DNA of 15,849 bases from JALZAA01 sp035316005 (GTDB taxonomy: Bacteria > Actinomycetota > Acidimicrobiia > IMCC26256 > JACDBD01): NCBI GenBank assembly GCA_035316005.1, contig DATFXK010000282.1, positions 1 through 15,849 of the forward strand. Direction: 5' to 3'. The position numbers and the translations under genes are program-made. Under the pieces are notes generated by a model. It did not search any database. It was not told where the DNA came from and saw only the letters and a list, made by a program, of their open reading frames with translations. Numbering within the stretch: the stretch's first letter is position 1; every line of letters begins with the position of its first letter. Below are positions 1-6,858 of this stretch, piece by piece.

Positions 1-1175
1 GCGAGCACGTCGTTGCCGCCCGCGATGAACAGCACTGCGTAGAACGCCAGTGCGGCCACGCCGATGGCGGTCCGGACGGGCCGGTCACGGGGTCGGTCGA
101 GCAGGTGATGCTCCTCGCGGTTCTCCTTCGTGAACCGACCTTCGAGGAACGGCCACGCGTACAGCAGCATGAACGTGATCCCGGGCAGGAGCACGCCGGA
201 GAAGAACGGGTTCGGGATCTCGTGACCGAACGCGCGTATCTCCCATGCCGGGAACAACCGCAGGGACCCCTCGAGCCAGCCGACGTACCAGTCGGGCTGC
301 GACCCGGCACTCACCGCCGCGGGCTGGAACGGGCCCCAGATCCAGACGGGGTTGATCTGGGCGAGGCCGCCCAGCGCCGCGCAGGCGGCGAACACGAAGA
401 AGAACAGTCCAATGGTCTTGGCCGTGAACGTCGGCCACAGCCGCGCGCCGACGACGTTCCTCTCCTTGCGGGCCCGACCTTGGAACTGCGTGTGCTTCTG
501 GCGGACGAGGATCGCCAGGTGCGCCCCGAGCAGCACCGCGATCGCAACCGGGACGATCAGGATGTGGATCACGAAGAACCGCGTGAGCACCTCGTCGCCG
601 GGGAACTCGCCTCCGAAGATGAGGAAGGCGGTCCACACTCCGACGACGGGCACGGAGATCACGACCGAGTACGCGATGCGGAGGCCGGTACCCGAGAGCT
701 GGTCGTCGGGGAGCGAGTACCCGGTGAAGCCGTTAGCGATCGCGAGGATGAGCAGCGTCACGCCGATCATCCAGTTCAGCTCGCGCGGGCGCCGGAACGC
801 GCCGGTGAAGAAGATGCGCATCAGGTGGGCGATGATGGCGCCGACGAAGATCAGCGCCGCCCAGTGGTGGATCTGTCGCATGACGAGCCCGGCGCGCACG
901 TCGAAGCTGATGCGCAGCACGGACTCGTACGCCTGGGACATCGAGACGCCCCGCAGCGGCGCGTAGCTCCCGTGGTAGACGACCTCCTTCGTCCCCGGCG
1001 TGAAGAAGAACGTGAGGTAGACACCGGTCAGGATCAGGATCACGAAGCAGTAGAGCGCGAGCTCGCCCAGCATGAACGACCAGTGGTCGGGGAACACCTT
1101 GTTCAGCGCGGTGCGGACGAAGCGGGCGGCGCCGAGCCGCTCGTCGAACCACCGGACGAGGCGCTTGACGATCAC
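1..1175 (-). CDS. qcrB: Cytochrome bc1 complex cytochrome b subunit QcrB (3' end outside window)
   Basis: Membrane subunit of the menaquinol:cytochrome c reductase; it carries the two b haems and the quinol sites. About 391 residues are visible and the C-terminus lies beyond the left edge. The candidate haem ligands are His103 and His117 (RQIHHWAA...HLMR) and His204 and His219. The second pair is 15 residues apart, as in b6-type cytochromes, rather than 14. The Qo-site motif reads PDWY (about 294-297), a variant of PEWY. Several hydrophobic helices are evident. The start is a GTG at 1173-1175 whose bases overlap the TGA of qcrA (GTGA), which implies translational coupling. It is the last visible gene of ctaE-qcrC-qcrA-qcrB. 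Family assignment is firm; the true length cannot be seen. Confidence 0.97.
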   Translation of the reverse strand, partial: MIVKRLVRWFDERLGAARFVRTALNKVFPDHWSFMLGELALYCFVILILTGVYLTFFFTPGTKEVVYHGSYAPLRGVSMSQAYESVLRISFDVRAGLVMRQIHHWAALIFVGAIIAHLMRIFFTGAFRRPRELNWMIGVTLLILAIANGFTGYSLPDDQLSGTGLRIAYSVVISVPVVGVWTAFLIFGGEFPGDEVLTRFFVIHILIVPVAIAVLLGAHLAILVRQKHTQFQGRARKERNVVGARLWPTFTAKTIGLFFFVFAACAALGGLAQINPVWIWGPFQPAAVSAGSQPDWYVGWLEGSLRLFPAWEIRAFGHEIPNPFFSGVLLPGITFMLLYAWPFLEGRFTKENREEHHLLDRPRDRPVRTAIGVAALAFYAVLFIAGGNDVL

Positions 1176-2035
1176 GTGCCGCGATCCCAGAAGCCGGGGC
1201 CGATGGGCTCGGTGTAGTCGCTGCGGGCGCGCAGCAGGCCCTCGTCGTCGACCATCAGCGGGAGCTGGGGGAGCGAACGCGTCGCCGGCCCGAAGACCGG
1301 CTCGGCGCCGTCGGGGACCGAGAACGTCGACTGGTGGCAGGGACACAGCAGCTTCCTGAACCTTTGCTGGTACAGGCCGACCGGACAGCCGGCGTGCGTG
1401 CACACCTTGGAGTACCCGACGTACCCCTCGGGCCCCCAGAGCTCCCGTCCTGGCTTCGTCACCACGTCGTGGTGCGACAGCCGGATGAGGATCGTCTGCG
1501 AGTCCTCGACGTCGACGTGCCCCTCAGGGAATACGGTGAGCGCGCCCCCGACGGAGAGCGTGTCGACTCCGACGGGCTCGCCCTGCTCGTCGACGACGAG
1601 CGACCCCCGCCGCCACTTCGTGCGGAACAGCGACTTCCCCGGGTTCGGGCCGAGGGAGCGGATCGGGAACAGCGCCGCGATGCCGATCGCGCCGGCGGCG
1701 AGCCCGAGCATCTTCAGCAGGAACCCCCGGCGCGAGAGCCAGCCCTCCCCGCGCTCGAAGTCGGCGGCGAACGCGGCGGTGTCCTCCTCGCTCGAAGGAA
1801 GCACCTCCCGCTCCTCGACGTACGGGCCCTGCGGGAGCAGGTACTTGGCGACCTGGACGAACCCGTAGCCGAGGCCACCGAGCGCGACCGCGAGCAGCGA
1901 GCCCTCGAGCTGCTCCTGACCTCCGAGCGCGAAGTACACGACGGCGAGGCCGAGCGACGCCGCGGTGGTGATCGCAAAGGCGATCGCGATGCGGTTCGTG
2001 ACCTTCCGCTCTTGGACGTCGTCGTTCTCGTTCAC
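1172..2035 (-). CDS. qcrA: Cytochrome bc1 complex Rieske iron-sulphur subunit QcrA
   Basis: Carries the [2Fe-2S] cluster that takes an electron from quinol and passes it to the c haems of QcrC. The protein has 287 residues. Two N-terminal hydrophobic segments (about 15-36 and 44-66) and a third after a twin-arginine-like SRRGFL (101-106) give the three-helix anchor typical of actinobacterial QcrA, longer than the one-helix proteobacterial type. The Rieske domain follows. CTHAGC (212-217) and CPCH (231-234) supply ligands Cys212, His214, Cys231 and His234 and the Cys217-Cys233 disulphide. The start is GTG (2033-2035) overlapping the TGA of qcrC, and the stop overlaps the start of qcrB. These 4-nt couplings on both sides indicate stoichiometric expression of one complex. 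Confidence 0.98.
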   Translation of the reverse strand: MNENDDVQERKVTNRIAIAFAITTAASLGLAVVYFALGGQEQLEGSLLAVALGGLGYGFVQVAKYLLPQGPYVEEREVLPSSEEDTAAFAADFERGEGWLSRRGFLLKMLGLAAGAIGIAALFPIRSLGPNPGKSLFRTKWRRGSLVVDEQGEPVGVDTLSVGGALTVFPEGHVDVEDSQTILIRLSHHDVVTKPGRELWGPEGYVGYSKVCTHAGCPVGLYQQRFRKLLCPCHQSTFSVPDGAEPVFGPATRSLPQLPLMVDDEGLLRARSDYTEPIGPGFWDRGT

Positions 2036-2811
2036 GTCTCGTCCTCCGGCGGCGCCTCACGCATCGCGCGCGGTTCGATCCAACGGGCGATGAGCATCAG
2101 CGCGCCCAGGCCGACCAGGATCGCGACGAGGCCCTCGGTGATCGGTCCGACCAGACCCAGCGACAGGCCGCCCGGGTCCTTGGGCTTCTTGAGGTACTCG
2201 ACATAGCGCACGATGGAGTTCACCTGCTGGCGCGTGAACGTCCCCGGCCCGAACACAGGCATGTTCCCCGGACCGGTGCGCACCGCCTCCGCCACCTCCA
2301 CGGGCGTCGCGCCGTGGAGCGTCGGCGCGTCCCGCCCGACGCTGAGGGCGCCGCCGTTGCCCGCGGCGCTGTGGCAGGCGGCGCAGTTGTCGAGGAACAG
2401 CTGGCCACCCTCCTGCAGGTCACCGGGCGGATCGTGCACGTCGGGGATGGGTGGACCGGGCCCGAGCGACGCCACGAAGGCGACGAGGTCGTCGATCTCG
2501 CGGCGCGTGTACGGCGAGCGCTTGGTGACCGACTGCCGGTCGGGCGCCGTGTTCGGCATGCGCCCGGTCGAGAGCTGGAAGTCGGCGGAGGCGGCGCCCA
2601 CGCCCTTCAGGTCGGGGCCCTGCGACGTGCCCTCGCCGTTCTGGCCGTGACACGATGCGCAACCGGTGAGGAAGAGGCGCCGGCCCCGTTCCGCGTTGCC
2701 CTCGCCCTGGCGGCGTTGGGGCTCCGTCGCGCCCGCCGTGTGCAGACCGACGGCGAGCAATCCCGCCGCGAGCAGACCGGTGAGCAGGAGCACGAGGACC
2801 CGGCGAGACAT
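2032..2811 (-). CDS. qcrC: Cytochrome bc1 complex di-haem cytochrome c subunit QcrC
   Basis: Membrane-bound cytochrome cc. In Actinobacteria it passes electrons from the Rieske centre straight to the aa3 oxidase inside a bc1:aa3 supercomplex, without a soluble cytochrome c. The protein has 259 residues. It has an N-terminal signal/anchor (about 3-25) and two haem c domains, with CASCH at 51-55 and CAACH at 143-147. Plausible axial methionines are Met85 (GRMP) and Met184 (NMP). A C-terminal helix spans about 219-243 and is followed by a short cytoplasmic tail. The ATG start has a good ribosome site: GAGGGAG, complement of 2820-2826, 8 nt upstream. The ctaE stop is 16 nt upstream and the qcrA start overlaps its own stop. 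Haem attachment needs a cytochrome c maturation system not seen here. Confidence 0.97.
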   Translation of the reverse strand: MSRRVLVLLLTGLLAAGLLAVGLHTAGATEPQRRQGEGNAERGRRLFLTGCASCHGQNGEGTSQGPDLKGVGAASADFQLSTGRMPNTAPDRQSVTKRSPYTRREIDDLVAFVASLGPGPPIPDVHDPPGDLQEGGQLFLDNCAACHSAAGNGGALSVGRDAPTLHGATPVEVAEAVRTGPGNMPVFGPGTFTRQQVNSIVRYVEYLKKPKDPGGLSLGLVGPITEGLVAILVGLGALMLIARWIEPRAMREAPPEDET

Positions 2812-2827
2812 CCGCGTGGCTCCCTCG

Positions 2828-3409
2828 TCACCGAATGATGAAGATCGTGGTGAAGAGCCCGATCCACACGACGTCGACGAAGTGCCAGTAGTACCCGATC
2901 GAGTCGACCGCCGGGCTTCGGCGCGCGAGTGGTCCGGGACCGGTCGCGATCGCCAACGCGACGAACATGAGGAGGAGCCCCGCCGCGACGTGCAGCGCGT
3001 GGAAGCCCGTCATCAGGTAGTAGATCGAGCCGTACGAGTTCGACGAGATCTGGAAGTTCAGGGTCAGGAACTCCCGGATCTGGTTGGCGAGGAACAGCAG
3101 ACCGAGCCCGAACGTGAGCAGGATCCATCGGATCATGCGGGCGCGGTCGCCGCGCTCGAGGGCCCGCACGGCGAGGATCATCGTGCCGCTGGACGCGATG
3201 AGGAACACCGTGAAGATCGCCGACAGGAGCGTCTCGAGCTCCACGCCGGGCGGCGGCCACTGCCGGGCCTCCGCCTTCAATGTGAAGTAGGCGGCGAAAA
3301 GGCCCCCGAAGAACATCAGCTCCGACGCCAGCCAGACGACGGCGCCGACCGCCAGCATGGAGGGCTGCTGCCGGGGCTGCGCCTCCGCCGCTATGCCCTC
3401 CGCCGCCAC
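2828..3409 (-). CDS. ctaE: aa3-type cytochrome c oxidase subunit III (CtaE)
   Basis: Subunit III of the haem-copper oxidase, which stabilises the catalytic subunit and its proton uptake in the membrane. The protein has 193 residues and five predicted helices (about 19-42, 60-82, 92-110, 129-153, 172-191), the short form usual for bacterial subunit III. Conserved features include Glu30 in SELMFFGGLFAAYF, GFHALHV (135-141) and YYWHFVDVVW (173-182). The GTG at 3409 gives a hydrophilic N-terminal arm of the size expected for actinobacterial CtaE. An ATG 17 codons downstream (3358) is the alternative start, but it begins immediately at the first helix. No Shine-Dalgarno is visible, and a possible promoter lies 7 nt upstream. 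It is the first gene of the respiratory operon. Subunits I and II are not in the window. Confidence 0.96.
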   Translation of the reverse strand: MAAEGIAAEAQPRQQPSMLAVGAVVWLASELMFFGGLFAAYFTLKAEARQWPPPGVELETLLSAIFTVFLIASSGTMILAVRALERGDRARMIRWILLTFGLGLLFLANQIREFLTLNFQISSNSYGSIYYLMTGFHALHVAAGLLLMFVALAIATGPGPLARRSPAVDSIGYYWHFVDVVWIGLFTTIFIIR

Positions 3410-3459
3410 GGGCGACAGGTTGGCACACGCAAGACCGCCGGTGAAGGTTTCCCGTTACG
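3410..3459. promoter_or_regulatory. Divergent ctaE / ctaG promoter gap
   Basis: These 50 bp must hold both promoters. On the minus strand, TTCACC (complement of 3440-3445), a 17-bp spacer and CAACCT (complement of 3417-3422) resemble -35 and -10 boxes; the -10 ends 7 nt before the ctaE GTG, which fits a leaderless mRNA. On the plus strand, TACGGT (3456-3461) looks like a -10 box and ends 7 nt before the in-frame GTG at 3469. If it is used, ctaG would start there rather than at 3460. This is inferred from spacing only. Confidence 0.4.
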
Positions 3460-4377
3460 GTGACCGGCGTGATCGCGCTGGTCGGGCTGATGGTCGCCGT
3501 CGCCGCGCCCTCGGCGCCGTCGTGGAACGTGCTCGTCACCGACTGGTCGCTCGACGTGGCCTTCCCGTTCGTCGTCGCGGCGGCGGCGCTGTACGTGATC
3601 GGGGTGCGGCGGCTCCACGCGCGCGGCCGGCCCTGGCCCGGGGGCCGGACCGCCGCCTTCCTCAGCGGCCTGGCGGTGGTCCTCGTCGCCACCGAGTCGG
3701 GGGTGGCCGCCTACGACCGGATCCTGTTCAGCCTCCACATCGTGCAGCACATCCTGCTCGGCATGGTGGCGCCGCTGCTCCTCGTGCTCGGCGCGCCGGT
3801 GACGCTGGCGCTCCAGGCGAGCGCGCGGTCTTCGCAGCGTCGCATCCTGCGCCTCCTGCACAGCGTGCCGGTGCGAGTCCTCACGCACCCGTTGGTCGCG
3901 TGGTTGCTGTTCGGTACCAGCATCGTGACGCTGTACTTCACGTCGCTGTACGAGCTGTCGTTGCGCAACGGGTGGTTCCACGTCACGACGCACGCGTACT
4001 TCGTGCTGGCGGGGTGCCTCTTCCTGGCCCACGTCGTCGGGCTCGATCCGATCCCGCACGCGCTGGGGTACGGCGCCCGGCTCCTCTACGTCGTCGTGCT
4101 GCTTCCGTTCCACACGTTCGTGGGGGTCGCGCTGCTCACGATGAACAGCGTCATCGCTTCGGGCTGGTACTCGCACGTCGAGCGCCGGTGGGGCGCCAGC
4201 CCGCTGGCCGACCAGCGCACCGGCGCCGGTCTGCTCTGGATCTCGGGTGAGCTCTTCGGGCTGCTCTGCATCGGGATCGTCGTGTACCAGTGGATGAGCG
4301 CGGAGGAGCGGGAGGCCGCTCGCCACGACCGCCGCCTCGATGCCCTCGAGGCGGCCGCCTCGCAAAGGGATCGGTAG
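3460..4377 (+). CDS. ctaG: CtaG-type cytochrome c oxidase assembly membrane protein
   Basis: A polytopic membrane protein of the caa3_CtaG family (Bacillus CtaG type, unrelated to the Cox11 protein also called CtaG). The family helps form active haem-copper oxidase, probably through copper handling at the binuclear site. The protein has 305 residues and about seven hydrophobic helices. Intramembrane histidines recur in family-like positions: His93 and His97 (LHIVQHILLG), His174 and His178 (FHVTTHAYF), His191, and His218 (LLPFHTF). The last 30 residues form a charged cytoplasmic tail. The start is uncertain between GTG 3460 and GTG 3469; the latter suits a leaderless transcript from the -10 at 3456-3461. 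The position divergent from ctaE supports an oxidase-assembly role. Family is secure; the biochemical role is from homologues. Confidence 0.9.
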   Translation: MTGVIALVGLMVAVAAPSAPSWNVLVTDWSLDVAFPFVVAAAALYVIGVRRLHARGRPWPGGRTAAFLSGLAVVLVATESGVAAYDRILFSLHIVQHILLGMVAPLLLVLGAPVTLALQASARSSQRRILRLLHSVPVRVLTHPLVAWLLFGTSIVTLYFTSLYELSLRNGWFHVTTHAYFVLAGCLFLAHVVGLDPIPHALGYGARLLYVVVLLPFHTFVGVALLTMNSVIASGWYSHVERRWGASPLADQRTGAGLLWISGELFGLLCIGIVVYQWMSAEEREAARHDRRLDALEAAASQRDR

Positions 4378-4380
4378 CAT
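4375..4380 (+). promoter_or_regulatory. Possible -10 box ahead of the DUF3107 gene
   Basis: TAGCAT fits TANNNT and begins on the ctaG stop codon. The same hexamer, followed by the same CGC, occurs ahead of pdtaS at 6825-6833. No convincing -35 is visible. The implied leader of about 30 nt would carry the Shine-Dalgarno GAAGGGA (4405-4411). Confidence 0.3.
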
Positions 4381-4419
4381 CGCCGGAGCTGGGCCCGCGA
4401 CCGCGAAGGGATCGTCTCC

Positions 4420-4650
4420 ATGGAAGTCCGCATCGGTGTCGTGCACACGCCGAAGGAGCTGACGCTCGAGCTCGACGGCGGCGTCGATGAGGCCTTCAAG
4501 ACCATCGACAAAGCGATCAAGGGCGGGGACACGATGGTCTGGCTCACCGACTCGAAGGGCCGACGCGTCGGTGTCGCCCTCGACAAGCTGGCCTACGTCG
4601 AGGTCGACTCGGAAGAGGGATCGAAGCGGGTCGGCTTCGGAAGCATCTGA
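4420..4650 (+). CDS. DUF3107 family small protein
   Basis: A 76-residue acidic protein of the DUF3107 family, found throughout Actinobacteria (mycobacterial relative Rv3208A/TB9.4). No biochemical function is established that I know of. Sequence: an N-terminal beta-strand (MEVRIGVVHT), a short amphipathic helix around residues 22-34, then strands containing VWLTDSKGRRVGVAL and LAYVEVD. That suggests a small compact alpha/beta fold with no catalytic motif, no signal peptide and no membrane segment. The ATG is well supported by GAAGGGA (4405-4411) 8 nt upstream. It lies only 3 nt before the first ArsA-like gene, so the two are very likely cotranscribed. A role as partner or regulator of the ATPases is inference from position. 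Confidence 0.88.
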   Translation: MEVRIGVVHTPKELTLELDGGVDEAFKTIDKAIKGGDTMVWLTDSKGRRVGVALDKLAYVEVDSEEGSKRVGFGSI

Positions 4651-4653
4651 CCC

Positions 4654-5619
4654 GTGCGACCCGCGCCCGACCTCCTGGGGCGGCGCCTGCTGTTCTTCAC
4701 CGGTAAGGGCGGGGTCGGCAAAAGCACGGTCACGGCGGCGACGGCCCTGCTCGCCGCCGACCGAGGTCAGCGGGTGCTCGTCGTCGAGGCCGACGCTAAG
4801 GGCGCCATCCCCGGGCACCTCGAGCAGCCGACCGTCGGCTTCGAGCCGCGCGAGGTGTATCCGGGTGTGTGCGCGATGGCGATGCGCACCGAGGACTCGC
4901 TCAAGGAGTATCTGAAGCTCAACCTGCGCGTCCCCGTCCTCGGCCGCCTCGGTCCGCTGGCTCGGGTGCTGGATTTCGTCGCCACGGCCGCACCGGGCGT
5001 GAAGGAGATCCTGACCGTCGGAAAAGTGTGCTGGGAGGTGCGCGAGTCGATCGAGGGCAGGGCGGACTGGGATCTTGTCGTCGTCGACGCCGCCGCCACC
5101 GGCCACATCATCGGCCAGCTCGACGCGCCCCGAGCCATCCAGGATCTCGTGTCGGTGGGCATGGTGCGCGAGCAGACGGACTGGATGGTCGAGCTGCTGT
5201 CGGACGCGTCCGTGACCGGGCTCAACATCGTCGCCACGCCCGAAGAAATGCCGGTAAACGAGACGATCGAGCTCGTGCAACGCGCGCGCGTCGAGTTGTC
5301 GGTGCCCCTCGGCGCCGTGGTCGTCAACCGGGTCCTCCCTGAGCTGTTCACACACGCCGACGAGGAGACGTTCGAGGCGTTGCGCGGCGACGACGCCGGC
5401 GCGGTGCTGACGGCGCGGGTCGGACCGGGCTCGACCGCGGTCCTCGACGCCGCCCGCCTCGCGGTGTCGCTGCGGCGAACCCGGGTCGCGCACCTGGCCG
5501 AGCTGCGCCAGTCGGTCGAGCTCCCGATGCTGTACCTGCCGTACCTGTTCGTGCGCGACCAGGGCCTCCGGGTCACGAAGATGGTCGCCGATTCCCTCGC
5601 GCAGGAGCTCGGGCTGTGA
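4654..5619 (+). CDS. ArsA/Get3-like P-loop ATPase, subunit A (Rv3679-like)
   Basis: A SIMIBI-class ATPase of the ArsA/Get3 family, resembling the first member (Rv3679) of the actinobacterial tandem pair Rv3679-Rv3680. The protein has 321 residues, one ATPase domain and no membrane segment. The deviant Walker A is GKGGVGKST (17-25), including the signature lysine Lys18 that reaches across the dimer. EADAKG (45-50) fits the switch I region and DLVVVDAAATGH (140-151) the Walker B/switch II region. No ArsA metalloid-binding cysteine triad stands out, so arsenite transport should not be assumed. The GTG start is 3 nt after the DUF3107 stop, and its TGA overlaps the GTG of the next gene, which argues for a heteromeric ATPase made from coupled translation. 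The client is unknown. Confidence 0.9.
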   Translation: MRPAPDLLGRRLLFFTGKGGVGKSTVTAATALLAADRGQRVLVVEADAKGAIPGHLEQPTVGFEPREVYPGVCAMAMRTEDSLKEYLKLNLRVPVLGRLGPLARVLDFVATAAPGVKEILTVGKVCWEVRESIEGRADWDLVVVDAAATGHIIGQLDAPRAIQDLVSVGMVREQTDWMVELLSDASVTGLNIVATPEEMPVNETIELVQRARVELSVPLGAVVVNRVLPELFTHADEETFEALRGDDAGAVLTARVGPGSTAVLDAARLAVSLRRTRVAHLAELRQSVELPMLYLPYLFVRDQGLRVTKMVADSLAQELGL

Positions 5620-6815
5620 CCGACGCCCAACCCCGCACCACCAGCATCGAGTCGCTGCTCGCCACGAAGGAGATCGTCGTCTTCTGCGGGTCGGGCGGCG
5701 TCGGCAAGACCTCGGTCGCGGCCGCGGCCGGTGTCGCCGCCGCGACGCGCCTCGGCGGCAAGGTGCTCGTCCTGACGATCGACCCTGCGCGCCGGCTGGC
5801 GAACGCGCTCGGGCTCGAGGGGTTCGGCAACGTCGAGAAGCAGGTGCCGGTGGAGGCGTTCAAGGCCGCGGGGGTCGAGCCCCGGGGCCAGCTCTGGGCG
5901 GCGCAGCTCGACACGAAGCGCTCGTGGGACGAGCTCGTCCTCCGTCACGCGCCCGACGAGGAGACCGCGTACCGGATCCTCGAGAACCGCCTCTACACGA
6001 ACATCACGGGCCGGTTCGTCCAGAGCCACGACTACATCGCGATGGAGCGGCTCTTCGACGTGCACGCCACCGGGCGGTACGACCTCATCGTCATCGACAC
6101 GCCGCCGACCCGGAACGCCATCGACTTCCTCGAAGCGCCGAGCCGCATGGCCGACTTCTTCGGCGGGCGGCTCCTGCGGTGGCTCACGATGCCGTACCGG
6201 ATGGGCGGGCGGCGCGGCGCACGCGTGCTCAACGTCGCCAGCCGGCCCTTCTACCAGCTGGCGGACCGGATCCTCGGCAGCCAGTTCCTCCAGGACATCG
6301 CCGAGTTCTTCCTCAGCTTCCAGTCGATGTACGACGGGTTCGCGCAACGGGCGGCGGCCGTCGAGCGCCTCCTGCACGACCGGCGCACGACGTTCGCGGT
6401 CGTGACCACGCTCGAGGGCGCGCCCTTACGAGAAGCTCAGTTCTTCTGTGAGCAGCTCACGAAGCACGACTTCCAGCTCGGCGCCCTCGTCCTCAACAAG
6501 ACGCTGCCTGACTACCTCCTGTCGCCCGACGGCCTCCGCGCGGCCGACGTCCTGTCGGCCGAAGCGGGACCGATCGCCGAGGAGCTCGCCGCCACCGGCG
6601 TCGCCGACCTGGCCGATGCGCCGCGGACTGCGCGCGTGCTCCGCACGATCGGCGAGTCGTTCAAGAACTTTGCCGTCGTCGCGACACGGGAGGCGGAGCT
6701 CAAGACCGAGCTCGGCCGGGTACCCGAGGTGGTGGCCAACGTGCCGAACTTCGAGGTCGACATCTACGACGTCGCCGGCCTGGCGCGCATCGGCGACGCC
6801 CTCTTCGCGGGCTGA
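5616..6815 (+). CDS. ArsA/Get3-like P-loop ATPase, subunit B (Rv3680-like)
   Basis: Second member of the tandem ATPase pair, 399 residues, most like mycobacterial Rv3680. Its Walker A is GSGGVGKTS (25-33): serine replaces the signature lysine seen in subunit A, while Lys31 and Thr32 of the P-loop remain. TIDPARRLANALG (about 54-66) fits switch I. DLIVIDTPPTRNAIDFL (about 152-168) gives Walker B and switch II, followed by a longer helical insert (about 170-260) that might bind a client or membrane. There is no transmembrane segment. The GTG start overlaps the TGA of subunit A (GTGA). Complementary P-loops fit an A/B heterodimer with one signature lysine, but that pairing is inferred. The specific substrate is unknown; annotation as an arsenical pump would be over-reading. 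Confidence 0.9.
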   Translation: MTDAQPRTTSIESLLATKEIVVFCGSGGVGKTSVAAAAGVAAATRLGGKVLVLTIDPARRLANALGLEGFGNVEKQVPVEAFKAAGVEPRGQLWAAQLDTKRSWDELVLRHAPDEETAYRILENRLYTNITGRFVQSHDYIAMERLFDVHATGRYDLIVIDTPPTRNAIDFLEAPSRMADFFGGRLLRWLTMPYRMGGRRGARVLNVASRPFYQLADRILGSQFLQDIAEFFLSFQSMYDGFAQRAAAVERLLHDRRTTFAVVTTLEGAPLREAQFFCEQLTKHDFQLGALVLNKTLPDYLLSPDGLRAADVLSAEAGPIAEELAATGVADLADAPRTARVLRTIGESFKNFAVVATREAELKTELGRVPEVVANVPNFEVDIYDVAGLARIGDALFAG

Positions 6816-6824
6816 CCCACGCCA

Positions 6825-6830
6825 TAGCAT
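6825..6830 (+). promoter_or_regulatory. Possible -10 box ahead of pdtaS
   Basis: TAGCAT (TANNNT) lies in the 43-bp gap after the second ATPase gene. It would place the transcript start near 6837, ahead of AGGAG (6846-6850) and the pdtaS ATG. No good -35 is seen, so pdtaS could instead or also be read through from the ATPase genes. Confidence 0.3.
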
Positions 6831-6858
6831 CGCGGCGACGGCGACAGGAGATATTCAG

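Noticed and set aside
105..1217. A 370-codon plus-strand open frame across qcrB
   Set aside because: The minus-strand frame encodes a complete haem-ligand pattern and PDWY motif of cytochrome b; the plus-strand product is charged low-complexity sequence.
3391..5493. A 700-codon open frame on the minus strand, opposite ctaG, DUF3107 and ATPase A
   Set aside because: Its translation is low-complexity Arg/Glu/His/Asp-rich sequence with no recognisable motif, a typical antisense shadow of high-GC coding DNA. The plus-strand genes have clear family motifs and starts.
4767..6377. A 536-codon minus-strand open frame opposite the ATPase pair
   Set aside because: Same shadow character; both ATPases on the plus strand are unambiguous by their P-loops and switch motifs.
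4654..6815. Arsenite resistance operon
   Set aside because: The ATPases belong to the broad ArsA/Get3 family, but there is no arsB, arsR, arsC or arsD and no obvious metalloid-binding cysteine set.
6448..6858. A 137-codon upstream extension of pdtaS
   Set aside because: The extension overlaps ATPase B in another frame, is Ser/Arg-rich, and ignores the AGGAG plus ATG at 6859, which also gives the family's usual length.
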